Part shown: positions 1-10,436 of the stretch, in pieces | How the letters are laid out: the number at the start of each line of letters is the position of its first letter | How positions within the stretch are numbered: position 1 is the stretch's first letter | Assembly (NCBI GenBank): GCA_950097015.1 | Contig: CATNEN010000006.1 | Coordinates: forward strand, 124,001-188,000 | Source of the DNA: Macrostomum hystrix | Taxonomy: Eukaryota; Platyhelminthes; Macrostomidae | Direction: 5' to 3' | DNA length: 64,000 bases | Program-made: the position numbers and the translations under genes | Notes under the pieces: generated by a model | What the model was told of the DNA's origin: nothing | Databases searched by the model: none | What the model saw: only the letters and a program-made list of their open reading frames with translations

Positions 1-730
1 CTGCCAGGCCGACTCCGGGAAGCCGCCGTTGCAGCCCATGCCGCAGGAGAAGCCGCAGCAGCTCAGCAGGTCCTCGGCGCTGAGGTGCACTTGCACCTGC
101 GGTGGTGGCAGATTTCGGGGTGATTCTTGAATTCACAACCAATTAAATATCTGAATGAGTGACTTATCCAATCAGACGCTTCCACGTCACTTTTCAGGCT
201 AATTTGGCAAATCCCAGTCTGACGATCAGCCAATCAAAATCTTGCACGTCATTAGAAGCCAATCAAAGGCTTTCATGTTATCAGTCACTTGGTATTAACT
301 TGGTGTTAACCTTGCCACCGCTGTGGATGCAGTGCCGGTCGGACATAGCCTCAACAGCGCCGAAGGCCCAACAGGAGCCGCAGTTGCTCTGGTCGCGCAC
401 CTCCTGAATTGTCGGACAGTTTGGCCACTGGGTGCGGGAGTCGAACTCGGTCGGCAGATCGCCAATGTCCGAGCTCGGATAGCTCAGCACGGGCATTTCC
501 GGCTTGTTTGGATTCGGAATGACGCCGAGAACTTTGCGAATATCGGACACAGTCTGAAACCTGTCAGTCTTGCCTGCTAGCCAGGTGGTGCCGGCATTGT
601 TGACAAAGTCGATGAGCTCCTGGCTGAGCGGCTCGTGCATTGGCTGTACGATGTTCCTCTGGTCAGTGGCGTCCCTAGGATAAGCGCTGGTCGCAATGGC
701 CAGAAGAAGCAAAAGGAACAGTCGCAGCAT
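1..730 (-). CDS. Cathepsin B-like cysteine protease, 5' part (two exons, cut by window edge)
   Basis: Papain-family (C1) lysosomal/secreted endopeptidase. Exon 1 is 311-730 (140 codons): a hydrophobic signal peptide (about residues 1-16), a short propeptide of the cathepsin B type ([13 protein letters not shown]), then the mature start [17 protein letters not shown] and the active-site block [12 protein letters not shown] with catalytic Cys about residue 120. The exon ends at GGCAAG|GTTAAC. Exon 2 is 1-96, after CCGCAG, and continues in phase 0 with the conserved [10 protein letters not shown] and [11 protein letters not shown] segments. The intron is about 214 bp. The His and Asn catalytic residues and the occluding loop lie beyond position 1. 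The family assignment is firm; whether the protein is digestive or lysosomal cannot be told. Confidence 0.93.
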
Positions 731-1725
731 TGTTTTCTGGTGCGTTGTCTCTGGTTGTTAGTTCGACGAAAAAAAATCTACGCTGATTGCTTGCTGTAGC
801 GAGGCGAAACTTTTATTCTCCAGCTCTGCCTTATCATTTATCAAGCTAGCTATATCTGGAACTCTCACTCTATTCTTGCTGTAGCGTCAGCATTGCTGTT
901 ATTATCTTGTGTCTTTGGCAAGTACCAATCGACCAGGCCGTGCTGCAGCGTGAGCACGAGTCGCACCAAGCTAACTGATTAGAGTCTGATAGCTCAGAAC
1001 TGACACTGACACTGACAGAATTTGACCCTTTCATGAAATTTTCTTCGAGTACCTGATAAGTTGGCTTTCAAGACCTGTGGATGTACAGCTGTTTTGTCTA
1101 TGGAATGGTGGCCGCCATAGGCCGTTGTTGTATACGCCAACGGCCAGCGATGTTGTATATTGAAAATCAATTCGCAAAACAGTGTTTCTAGTTTCTTAGC
1201 AAGCTAATTTCGTAGATAAACTATGAAACAGAATTTTCTTTCCGAGGTATTGAAACTCTGTTAATACACATTTCAGTAGTATGAACAGTATCACAATTAG
1301 CAAAAAAGAAGGTTTCATATCTTCGTGAACTAAGGCAGCTTGAAATAGTGTTTATCAAGTGAGACTGCAAGCTAAGCGGGCACCACAGCATTCATCTGGA
1401 TTCCAAGCTCTTTAGTGTCGCACAACTAGGTCATTCTTGTTCAGCTCTTTCTTTTCGTTCGAGACCCAAATTTGCGCCAACACATACAGGCACACACTGT
1501 GTTATGTACAAAGTTGATTCTATAATGATTCTGTGCAGTAACGACTAGACAGTTTTGGCGCTTATAATTAATTCCTTGCACAATGAGTCAGTAATTAGGC
1601 CATACGGCAATCTGATGTATCAGGTCGGGGCTCCATCCTCGATAAAGATCTTTGTTAAAAAATTGATTCCAGCCAGTTCAATATTTTAATTAGCAACTAT
1701 TATTACCTGCTGCATTTTGAAACTG
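731..1725. other. Intergenic DNA upstream of cathepsin B
   Basis: There is no supported gene here. It is the 5' flank of the cathepsin B gene and should hold its promoter, but no convincing core element stands out. Confidence 0.5.
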
Positions 1726-3652
1726 TTAGACTAGTGCCAGAACTGTCATACTAGTCCCAGAACTGTCATACTAGTCCCAGAACTGTCATACTAGTCCCAG
1801 AACTGTCATACTAGTCCCAGAACTGTCATACTAGTCCCAGAACTGTCATACTAGTCCCAGAACTGTCATACTAGTCCCAGAACTGTCATACTAGTCCCAG
1901 AACTGTCATACTAGTCCCAGAACTGTCATACTAGTCCCAGAACTGTCATACTAGTCCCAGAACTGTCATACTAGTCCCAGAACTGTCATACTAGTCCCAG
2001 AACTGTCATACTAGTCCCAGAACTGTCATACTAGTCCCAGAACTGTCATACTAGTCCCAGAACTGTCATACTAGTCCCAGAACTGTCATACTAGTCCCAG
2101 AACTGTCATACTAGTCCCAGAACTGTCATACTAGTCCCAGAACTGTCATACTAGTCCCAGAACTGTCATACTAGTCCCAGAACTGTCATACTAGTCCCAG
2201 AACTGTCATACTAGTCCCAGAACTGTCATACTAGTCCCAGAACTGTCATACTAGTCCCAGAACTGTCATACTAGTCCCAGAACTGTCATACTAGTCCCAG
2301 AACTGTCATACTAGTCCCAGAACTGTCATACTAGTCCCAGAACAGTTAGACTAGTCCCAGAACTGTTAGACTCGACCCAGGACTGTTAGACTAGTCTCAG
2401 AACTGTTAGACTCGACCCAGGACTGTTAGACTAGTCCCAGGACTGTTAGACTAGTCCCAGAACTGTTAGACTAGTCCCAGAACTGTTAGACTAGTCCCAG
2501 AACTGTTAGACTAGTCCCAGAACTGTTAGACTAGTCCCAGAACTGTTAGACTAGTCCCAGAACTGTTAGACTAGTCTCAGAACTGTTTGACAAGTCCCAG
2601 AACTGTTAGACTAGTCCCAGAACTGTTAGACTAGTCTCAGAACTGTTTGACAAGTCCCAGAACTGTTAGACTCGAACCAGAACTGTTAGACTAGTCCCAG
2701 AACTGTCATACTAGTCCCAGAACTGTTTGACAAGTCCCAGAACTGTTAGACTCGAACCAGAACTGTTAGACTAGTCTCAGAACTGTTTGACAAGTCCCAG
2801 AACTGTTAGACTCGAACCAGAACTGTTAGACTAGTCCCAGAACTGTCATACTAGTCCCAGAACTGTCATACTAGTCCCAGAACTGTCATACTAGTCCCAT
2901 AACTGTCATACTAGTCCCAGAACTGTCATACTAGTCCCAGAACTGTCATACTAGTCCCATAACTGTCATACTAGTCCCAGAACTGTCATACTAGTCCCAG
3001 AACTGTTAGACTAGTCTCAGAACTGTTAGACTAGTCCCAGAACTGTTAGACTAGTCCCAGAACTGTTTGAAAAGTCCTATAACTGTTAGACTCGACCCAG
3101 AACTGTTAGACTCGACCCAGAACTGTTAGACTCGACCCAGAACTGTTAGACTCGACCCAGAACTGTTAGACTCGACCCAGAACTGTTAGACTCGACCCAG
3201 AACTGTTAGACTCGATCCAGAACTGTTAGACTAGTCCCAGAACTGTTAGACTCGACCCAGAACTGTTAGACTAGTCCCAGAACTGTTAGACTCGACCCAG
3301 AACTGTTAGACTCGATCCAGAACTGTTAGACTCGACCCAGAACTGTTAGACTAGTCTCAGAACTGTTAGACTAGTCCCAGAACTGTTAGACTAGTCTCAG
3401 AACTGTTAGACTAGTCTCAGAACTGTTAGACTAGTCCCAGAACTGTTAGACTCGACCCAGAACTGTTAGACTCGATCCAGAACTGTTAGACTCGACCCAG
3501 AACTGTTAGACTAGTCTCAGAACTGTTAGACTAGTCCCAGAACTGTTAGACTAGTCTCAGAACTGTTAGACTAGTCTCAGAACTGTTAGACTAGTCTCAG
3601 AACTGTTAGACTAGTCCCAGAACAGTTTGAAAAGTCCCATAACTGTTAGACA
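1726..3652. repeat. 20-bp minisatellite, about 96 units
   Basis: The unit is gtcccagaactgtcatacta or the ttaga variant, in perfect 20-bp register. Positions 1741-2340 hold 30 identical units. The rest mixes variants (tcata, ttaga, tttgacaag, ctcgaccc) in partly repeating blocks, so the array has a homogenised end and a diverged end. Confidence 0.97.
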
Positions 3653-5065
3653 TGTTTTTTGACATGCAAATGATATGAAGATGTTCTTAGAAAGCTGCAA
3701 AATCTCGGGCACGTTGGACAATTAGCTAGAATACAACCACGAGAATGAATATCGTCTATGGCCAGTAACGAGCCAACTATAGTTTTAAGAAAAGGCAATA
3801 ATTTCTAGTATACGAGTATGCAAGTGGAGTGTATCGGTTTGGCTCGCGAAATTTCATGCGAAAGCCAAACGAAAGTCTCTCTCGCAACTGGGTCGCTGAG
3901 AGTGCTTGCGGCAGCGCAACTATAGAAGGAAAAATGAATTCTTTCTAACTTTCTTTCTCCAGTCTCGATCGGTGCGCAATACCAGTCCAGGAATGCTTCA
4001 ACTTGTTGCATAGCTTCGAACTGAGCAATTTCTAAAAGAAGGCGCAGTTTTAGCTATCGTTTCTGCTCCGGTTCCTATATGTTTTAGGCGCAGAATGTGC
4101 ACTGCTGAGCTTTGGCTTAGTTTGCTAGGAGTTTTTCGACTGCAGACAGCGAGGGGGTGGCGGTGGAGGCGGGCACTGCATGCAGAATGTAGCAAGTGAA
4201 CCTGCATTGCTTTGGTTGCGCGGGTGCATCAGAGAGAGAACTAGCCAGCTGCGCAATGGTTTCGGCCCAATGGAAGGTCGCTTCTTCTTCAAGGTCTAAA
4301 TCAATTATTTCTCATAAAAGTGGATCGGATCGTGAGAGAGGCGGGCCAGGGAATGGATACACCAGAGTTCCTTTTTTAAAGAGCCCCCCTCTATACCGAA
4401 AAGCAGCGACGCAAATCCATTTTGTCCTCCTTCCCCACCAGCGCTATTGAAAAGGAGAGCAGCATTTCGCAATTTTAATTTCGCTCGACGCAGCACCCCC
4501 CACTCCACGCCGCCAAGGGTTTCCGAGGCCAATTCAGGTAAAAAAATGTATTGCAGCCCGGCTTCGGGGTTGGTTGGGTCCCGGGGCGCGAGTTGCTAGG
4601 GGCGGAGGTGGGACGCTGGCGGGCAATTTAAAAAGGCTCGTGGCGCCCGGGCTCCAATCCTCAGCTCGGTTCCAGCAAACTTCCTTCGCATCTTCGCTAG
4701 CCCTGAGAAGCTCAACTCTGACTATCAGCGGAAGTCGTTGTGACTGCAGTGAAGAATTGAAACCTGCTTGTCTTGCCGGTGTACTGTAGGATTTGGGCTT
4801 GCAAAGCAATTGTTGTAAGCCATTCTACAGTGTACTAGCAGTCTGCAGTGAGCAGCATGTCACCTACTCAAGGGGGACCTACCCGCTATCAGTTTTCTAA
4901 TTTTTCTCATTTCACTAACCAGTTTCAATGTGCATATACTAAACATTGTGAGCTGAAAATCTTCCCCTGACCAACCACAAATGGTCGGCCTTTTGCCATG
5001 CTGCGCAAGCTTTGCAATGTTCACAGATTCACAGAATCTCAGAATCATCATATTCACAAATCACT
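3653..5065. other. Intergenic DNA, no supported gene
   Basis: Only short chance open frames are present. 4500-4750 is locally GC-rich with some C- and G-runs. I see no recognisable protein, RNA or transposon here. Confidence 0.4.
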
Positions 5066-5737
5066 GCCTGTAATTCAAAGCCTAATACCTGTAATTCAAA
5101 GCCTAATACCTGTAATTCAAAACCTAATACCTGTAATTCAAAACCTAATACCTGTAATTCAAAGCCTAATACCTGTAATTCAAAGCCTAATATCTGTAAT
5201 TCAAAGCCTAATACCTGTAATTCAAAACCTAATACCTGTAATTCAAAGCCTAATACCTGTAATTCAAAGCCCAATACCTGTAATTCAAAGCCTAATACCT
5301 GTAATTCAAAACCTAATACCTGTAATTCAAAGCCTAATACCTGTAATTCAAAGCCTAATACCTGTAATTCAAAGCCTAATACCTGTAATTCAAAACCTAA
5401 TACCTGTAATTCAAAACCTAATACCTGTAATTCAAAGCCTAATACCTGTAATTCAAAGCCAAATACCTGTAATTCAAAGCCTAATACCTGTAATTCAAAA
5501 CCTAATACCTGTAATTCAAAGCCTAATACCTGTAATTCAAAGCCTAATACCTGTAATTCAAAACCTAATACCTGTAATTCAAAACCTAATACCTGTAATT
5601 CAAAGCCTAATACCTGTAATTCAAAGCCTAATATCTGTAATTCAAAGCCTAATACCTGTAATTCAAAACCTAATACCTGTAATTCAAAGCCTAATACCTG
5701 TAATTCAAAGCCCAATACCTGTAATTCAAAGCCTAAT
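5066..5737. repeat. 21-bp minisatellite, left part (Polinton target array)
   Basis: About 32 copies of a 21-bp unit made of cctaatacctgtaattcaaa plus g or a. The unit is 7 codons long, so all frames look open; the long frames here are artefacts. The same array, in the same orientation, resumes at 21423 after the Polinton, so the transposon inserted into a pre-existing array. Confidence 0.97.
5732..5737. repeat. Left target-site duplication CCTAAT
   Basis: The six bases directly before the element end (AGTAGTATGC) are repeated directly after the other end at 21423-21428. Six bp is the usual Polinton target duplication. Caveat: CCTAAT also occurs in every array unit, so part of the match comes from the array itself. 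Confidence 0.85.
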
Positions 5738-6429
5738 AGTAGTATGCAAGAGGGGGCTTCTAGGACAAAAATAATCGCAGCCTCCATTATCCACAAACCA
5801 TTACTTTTATTATTCCCGAAGAGATCAGGAAAAAAAGGGTCCCCGCCCCTCTAAAAACTCCGTCTCCATATTCTAAATTCTCTACTTTTAATATCCCACA
5901 TCAGTTTGTAAGTTGAATATCTAGGACAAAAAATTATCGCAGCCTCCTTATTGCACAAACCATTACCTTTCCTGAAGGAACAAGGTTCCCCCGCCAAAAA
6001 AAAAATACTTTCCAGTTTCTGAACTTGGACAAAACAAATTATCGCAGCCACTCCCTAAGAGATCATGCACAAAATAGCGAAGCTGCAAAAAGCGTGCCAA
6101 GACAATCAAATTAGCACTAAAATCCCATTCCCCAAACTCAAGACCCCAAACCTAGGGTGCTCATCCTCCGAAAAAAAAATTATATTCTCATTAAAAATGC
6201 TCCCAATCGTCTCTCCAGGATCTTATTACAAAAGTCATGAGCCTAATTACAAGAGTAAGTACCAATGCAAACGAGAATGCAGCGAGTACATGAAGAAATA
6301 TTGTCCCAACGTCGATATCAATGTCCCTAATATTAATCTAGCTCTCCAAAGTCACTGGTTTCATAAGTATGGAGCAATTATAAAGGACTACGACAGCTAC
6401 TATAACTTTGCAGAAATCATTAAGCAGCT
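5738..6429 (+). repeat. Polinton left terminal inverted repeat (692 bp)
   Basis: It is the reverse complement of 20731-21422. The only differences I see are lengths of A/T runs (10 versus 11 near 6000, and 9 versus 8 near 6175). The inner end falls at the stop codon of the penton gene. It contains most of a small gene (6197-6445), so that gene occurs at both ends of the element. Confidence 0.96.
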
Positions 6430-6445
6430 TACATTCTCTCAATGA
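6197..6445 (+). CDS. TIR-encoded small protein, left copy (82 aa)
   Basis: A small hydrophilic protein of unknown function, starting MLPIVSPGSYYKS and containing a Cys pair in YQCKRECSEYMKKYC. I chose this ATG because it follows TTCTCATTAAAA, nearly the same leader as the polymerase gene of the element (TTTTCATTAAAA). It lies almost wholly inside the inverted repeat, so the right end codes for the same protein with a different last few residues. Its 3' end overlaps the convergent penton gene by 17 bp. No family recognised. Confidence 0.6.
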   Translation: MLPIVSPGSYYKSHEPNYKSKYQCKRECSEYMKKYCPNVDINVPNINLALQSHWFHKYGAIIKDYDSYYNFAEIIKQLTFSQ

Positions 6446-7274
6446 TCAACGTCAATACAAACTCTTCACCGTTGAAATCAACGCCAACACCATCTTCCGT
6501 CTCAAACTGCAGCACAATCTCGTGAATCTCCTTATTACTTAGCACAACTCTTTTCACTGGATTTGGTTTCTCTACCAGCATCTGTCCTCCAGCAACAGAG
6601 TTTGAGATGTTGTACAAAATATTCGTTCGCTTTCCCTTAAACACCCAATCACGACTGAGATTACTTCTGATTAGTATATTCAAACCCTTTACAATGTCTG
6701 CGATATTGGGTGCTAAGAACAAGCCGCTTAGCAGGGTCCTTGAAACTGCCTCCGGTGATGCAGTCTGTGCTTCCGCCTTATAAACTTTCTTCTCGAATCC
6801 CAATTCCCTATACCATGTGTCATCTTTAAATTCAACCTCAGCATCTTTGTGAACTTGCATGACCACTCTCATTACAGTGAGATCATAGGATAGTTTGACA
6901 GGGAACAGTTTCTTCTCTGGCTTGCTCTCATTGGGTGTTTCAAAATGGCCTCTTTTAGTAAAAACACTTTCTAGAAAGTAATTGTAGGTATCCACACTTT
7001 GCGTGCTCACAGGGAATACCACAGCTTCTGCTGCTGCACCTCTCCATTTGTAATGAAACTTATTATTTGCTGCTGTCACATTGGGAACGTTTGACCAACC
7101 AGTGAAGTCGTTAAGATATACATGGTAATTAGCACCTGGATCCAGATGAATCGCCTGCTCTAATTTTTCAACAAATATCCCGTTTGAGTCATTAATTCGC
7201 CCAGCTATTGTAATAGGAATGCTCTCCTTAGAGTGAGAAATAATATTATTTAGTCTTTCAGCAATCGCTTCCAT
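6429..7274 (-). CDS. Polinton minor capsid protein (penton, single jelly-roll), 281 aa
   Basis: It forms the pentameric vertex capsomer of the predicted icosahedral particle. The C-terminal motif VDFNGEEFVLTLIIE is a hallmark of Polinton/adintovirus pentons, and the preceding WYRELGF and NILYNIS segments also fit. It lies directly downstream of the major capsid gene on the same strand with a 23-bp spacer, the usual pairing. No frame damage. The family call rests on these remembered motifs, not on a search. Confidence 0.85.
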   Translation of the reverse strand: MEAIAERLNNIISHSKESIPITIAGRINDSNGIFVEKLEQAIHLDPGANYHVYLNDFTGWSNVPNVTAANNKFHYKWRGAAAEAVVFPVSTQSVDTYNYFLESVFTKRGHFETPNESKPEKKLFPVKLSYDLTVMRVVMQVHKDAEVEFKDDTWYRELGFEKKVYKAEAQTASPEAVSRTLLSGLFLAPNIADIVKGLNILIRSNLSRDWVFKGKRTNILYNISNSVAGGQMLVEKPNPVKRVVLSNKEIHEIVLQFETEDGVGVDFNGEEFVLTLIIERM

Positions 7275-7297
7275 TTTTCAGCCCCGAAAAAAAATAT

Positions 7298-8584
7298 TTA
7301 AACTTTACTGGATGAATTGTTGATCATGTTAAGCTTCACCTTCCTCTCGAACGCATAGATAATGTACAGGTCAACAGCAGTTGCGGCAGTCCTCTCAATG
7401 TTAGTCACGATATTCACAGGGCTGTTATCAGTAGGCATTTGTCTGGCAGACACATCAGCGCCAAACATCGGATAAAGAGTTCCATATTGAAGAGCAGTGA
7501 TAGCAATTCCATTGTTCTCTTTCACAGCCAAGTCGACCAACTCGCTGTAAAATTTGCTAATCTTGTTCTGACTGAAATTTCCATTTTGTGGCAGTGCGGG
7601 GTAAAGATTATCACTGATTTCATGCTGAATGGACCGCACGTCTCCATGCATGTAGCGTATAATGTTATTTGGGTTTCTCATGTTAATAATAATATACCTA
7701 GGATTGCTGCATGATCCCTCTTTAATGCAGATGTTTGTTCTGGTTTCGTTTCGCTCATCTCGACACATGTAGGCCGTGTAGGCGACATCAATGTCCTTCT
7801 CTATTGCCTTGAGATAATCTGCTTTTAGTGCGGTCTTTGGCTCAATGACTTCCAAATACAGCTCGATTCCGGTTAGCTTCACTTCCATCCTAGTGTGGTC
7901 CGCCCCAGTCCACAACACTCTACTGCGATCATCTCTAGTCATCTTAAAGGTGTAGCTGAAATTACTAGTCAGTCGATTAAATGTATTACAGAATCCACTC
8001 ATGAATCTCAGTGGTATGAATACATCAACAGACCGATACAGCGGGTTCTTGGCAGCATCATCAGCACCTTGCAATGCATAGTTGTATCTCTTCTTCCTCT
8101 TTTTATAGCCACTGTCATTGATATCTCCTTCTTTTTCATCTGCAATAAAACCTGCACCACTCCCCAACTGAATAAAATCTGGATTCTCGATCAAACAATG
8201 AGCGTCATAGACAATTCCAAAGTTGGCGATTCGCTCCAACTCTGTGCTCCCATTCGATACACTAAACTCCTTGAACATGTACGCCCAAAAGTTACTAATC
8301 AGAGCCACATCTGCATCATGCTTGTCAACGTTAGCATGAGCTGCATCCGCACCTCCCTTTGTCTTGAATTGAAATGTCATATGGAAGCCGCTCTTAAGAC
8401 TGTGCACACTAACCAGAGACGAACATCCATTGTAGGTGAATGTCAGTGTTTGACCAGGACCAAGATTAGTTTCATTCTGATTTTCCTGACTGGGAACTCT
8501 TACTTGAGTCGCTTTGATTGTGCTATCATCACTCAAAATAGGCTTGTTAATTTTGTAGAAAACTGGTGTCAGTGGGTCGTTCAT
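7298..8584 (-). CDS. Polinton major capsid protein (double jelly-roll), 428 aa
   Basis: Main shell protein (hexon-like trimer). The segment VDVFIPLRFMSGFCNTFNRL followed by a TFKMTRDD strand matches the conserved region of Polinton/adintovirus hexon proteins, and beta-rich, low-complexity-free sequence runs over the full length. It is on the short side for this family. A lysine/arginine patch (YKKRKKR, about residues 160-166) sits in a loop. The gene is divergent from the gene at 8615, with only 30 A/T-rich bases between the two start codons, which implies one shared bidirectional promoter. Confidence 0.85.
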   Translation of the reverse strand: MNDPLTPVFYKINKPILSDDSTIKATQVRVPSQENQNETNLGPGQTLTFTYNGCSSLVSVHSLKSGFHMTFQFKTKGGADAAHANVDKHDADVALISNFWAYMFKEFSVSNGSTELERIANFGIVYDAHCLIENPDFIQLGSGAGFIADEKEGDINDSGYKKRKKRYNYALQGADDAAKNPLYRSVDVFIPLRFMSGFCNTFNRLTSNFSYTFKMTRDDRSRVLWTGADHTRMEVKLTGIELYLEVIEPKTALKADYLKAIEKDIDVAYTAYMCRDERNETRTNICIKEGSCSNPRYIIINMRNPNNIIRYMHGDVRSIQHEISDNLYPALPQNGNFSQNKISKFYSELVDLAVKENNGIAITALQYGTLYPMFGADVSARQMPTDNSPVNIVTNIERTAATAVDLYIIYAFERKVKLNMINNSSSKV

Positions 8585-8614
8585 TTTTTTAAACTAAAAA
8601 AAATAAAATAAAAA
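8585..8614. promoter_or_regulatory. A/T-only divergent spacer between capsid gene and gene 8615
   Basis: Thirty bases separate two opposite ATG codons. All are A or T except one C. Both transcripts must start within or very near this spacer, or inside the neighbouring gene. Similar A/T leaders precede the other genes of the element. Confidence 0.6.
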
Positions 8615-9801
8615 ATGAAGCGAAAAAATGCGCACCAAATATCTGAATTGGAGAAGCTAGCACAAGCAGAAAGAGAGTTACCGGGCTAATCAATAAGGAG
8701 CAACAATCCTACAATGAGTTTGTCCAAGCAGCCACAGAGTTTCATAAACCCGGGTATGGAGAAGCTAAGAAAAATATTGATCAAGTCAAAGAAACTATTG
8801 ACGACATACAGGAAACCCAGGTGCAAAAGGCTTTGGACAAAATTCCAGAAGCACCGCAGATACAGCAATCTGCAGATCCACAAGTCCAAGTCCCACAACA
8901 GTCACAACTAAAAGTGACAGATAACTTTTTTGGACCAGTAGAACGCGCAGAACATGATGGGAAATATGTATTTGGAATAAGCATGTGGAGAAAAAACATT
9001 TATAATGAACCAGTGGAATATTATATCGACATAAACAAGAACCATATTTCTGTTGTCAAAGGCTCAGAAACTAAGAGAATAATTTACACAGAAACCTTAC
9101 TGAATTTTATGACTAAGAACCAAGAGAAAATTTCGGACAAGCAGCTAAAGAACTATAGAGATCTTGTGAGTTTTGCTCTTGCAAGAGATATAGAAATACT
9201 AAAGGCCCCACAAATTCTGAAAATGATGCATGACAACGGTGTCATCCTGACTAGATTCAAAAAGTACAAGCATTTTAAACAATGGTTTGGTTTGCCAGAT
9301 CAAGAAGATGCCATAAAACATCTAGAACAGCAACCGCCCCAGCAGCAACCGCCCCAGCAGCAACCGCCCCAGCAGCAACCGCCACAGCAGCAACAAACAT
9401 CTGAATCAACACCCGAAGACGTACTCAGTGCCCTTGAAAATGCAGATCCGACTCAAGTAGCTAAATATAAAAATGATCACCCGGATGCCTGGCAACAACT
9501 AGAAAATTTCTCCCCAGCTCGAATGAATAAAATCAAGGCAAGAGTGTTCACACCACAACAAAGACCAGTTGAGAGTTCACCCCAGTCCTCCACCGACCAG
9601 TCCTCCACTGACCAATCATTTCAAGGAAAAGGAATTTCTGACATCTATAAGCGAGTGGCCGTTCTTCTTGGAGCTGCAAAGACTGGCATGAAAGACGAAA
9701 ATAGAAAAGAATTTGTCAACATCCTGGACAAAATGATGGAAAAGAAGTATATCGACAAACGGGCAAGAGAGCTTCTGCTTTCACGTTTTAACAAAAAATA
9801 A
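8615..9801 (+). pseudogene. Polinton structural-type protein with a one-base frame break
   Basis: The likely start is ATG 8615, straight after the A/T spacer. That frame codes MKRKNAHQISELEKL and about nine more residues, then stops at 8687-8689. The frame one base back is open from 8647 to 9801 and continues the same charged, helical style. It holds a compact domain (about 8920-9200, NFFGPVERAE to ARDIEIL), Q/P-rich repeats (QQPP, 9330-9390) and a helical C-terminus (FVNILDKMMEKKYIDKRARE). The first in-frame ATG of the long frame is only at 9109-9111. So one base is missing, or the gene uses frameshifting; I see no slippery site between 8647 and 8689. The domain loosely recalls DUF8207-type proteins of other Polintons, from memory only. 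Function unknown. Confidence 0.65.
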
Positions 9802-9819
9802 TTTCTTCCCTAATAAAAA

Positions 9820-10221
9820 ATGCCGATTATTTTCGAAAAAGACGTGGACAAATACTATGACAAGGAGGAACTTAATCTAATTAAGCGTGGATCTGGACTT
9901 TTCCCAGCAGGTCACTATCCTAGGAAAGAACGCTCAGGGAATGGTCTTGCTGACATGATTGCACAGGGTGCTCAGATCTTTAAAGTCATTAGTGAGAACA
10001 AAGATAATATTAAGAACGTGGCTGAATCTGTGGGAAGTGTTGTCACTGCGGCTAAAAAGATAAAGGATACTGTAACACAAGATATTCAGCCCCCATTGGC
10101 TCCGCTGGCTCCGCTGGCTCCGCTGGCTCCTCTGGCCCCAAACCCAGACACTGTGGACCCTGCAATCTATGAGAAGATGAGAGCTAGCATTAAAAAAGGA
10201 AGTGGTTTCAAATTCGAATAG
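9820..10221 (+). CDS. Small Polinton virion-type protein (133 aa)
   Basis: It starts MPIIFEKDVDKYY 18 bp after the previous gene. It has glycine spots (RGSGLFPAG, RSGNGLADM), an amphipathic helix (about residues 45-90) and a Pro-Leu-Ala repeat (PLAPLAPLAPLAP), and ends basic (KKGSGFKFE). Size, position and amphipathic helix recall small membrane-active or core proteins of adenovirus-like particles, but no specific family is recognised. The PLAP run comes from a short DNA tandem repeat (ctccgctgg). Confidence 0.65.
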   Translation: MPIIFEKDVDKYYDKEELNLIKRGSGLFPAGHYPRKERSGNGLADMIAQGAQIFKVISENKDNIKNVAESVGSVVTAAKKIKDTVTQDIQPPLAPLAPLAPLAPLAPNPDTVDPAIYEKMRASIKKGSGFKFE

Positions 10222-10436
10222 GGTACTAGGGTACTTTCCGAGGGTACAAGACATGTAAGGGTACAAGACTAGTCCCAAAAAGACACATCTAAGTCCCAAA
10301 TAGACACATCTAAGTCCCAAATAGACACATCTAAGTCCCAAAAAGACACATCTAAGTCCCAAATAGACACATCTAAGTCCTAGACACATCTTATAAATGA
10401 TTTACTCTTTTTTAATTTTTTTTTCATCATAGAAAA
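10222..10436. repeat. 21-bp tandem repeat inside the Polinton, followed by A/T leader
   Basis: About five units of aagtcccaaatagacacatc plus t (10280-10390) lie between the 133-aa gene and the ATPase gene. The last 40 bases before the ATPase ATG are a T-rich leader. So minisatellite growth occurs inside the element too. Confidence 0.85.

Noticed and set aside
1726-3652. CRISPR-like repeat array
   Set aside because: Units are directly joined with no unique spacers, and this is an animal genome.
3805-4809. Several 65-90-codon frames
   Set aside because: No signal, domain or composition typical of coding; overlapping frames on both strands.
5012-5854. Long open frames in the 21-bp arrays (also 21364-21828)
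   Set aside because: The unit is 7 codons without a stop, so several frames on both strands are open; they code only repeats and end at array edges.
8623-8629. Slippery heptamer A AAA AAT as explanation of the frame break
   Set aside because: The minus-one frame from there stops at 8644, before the long frame opens.
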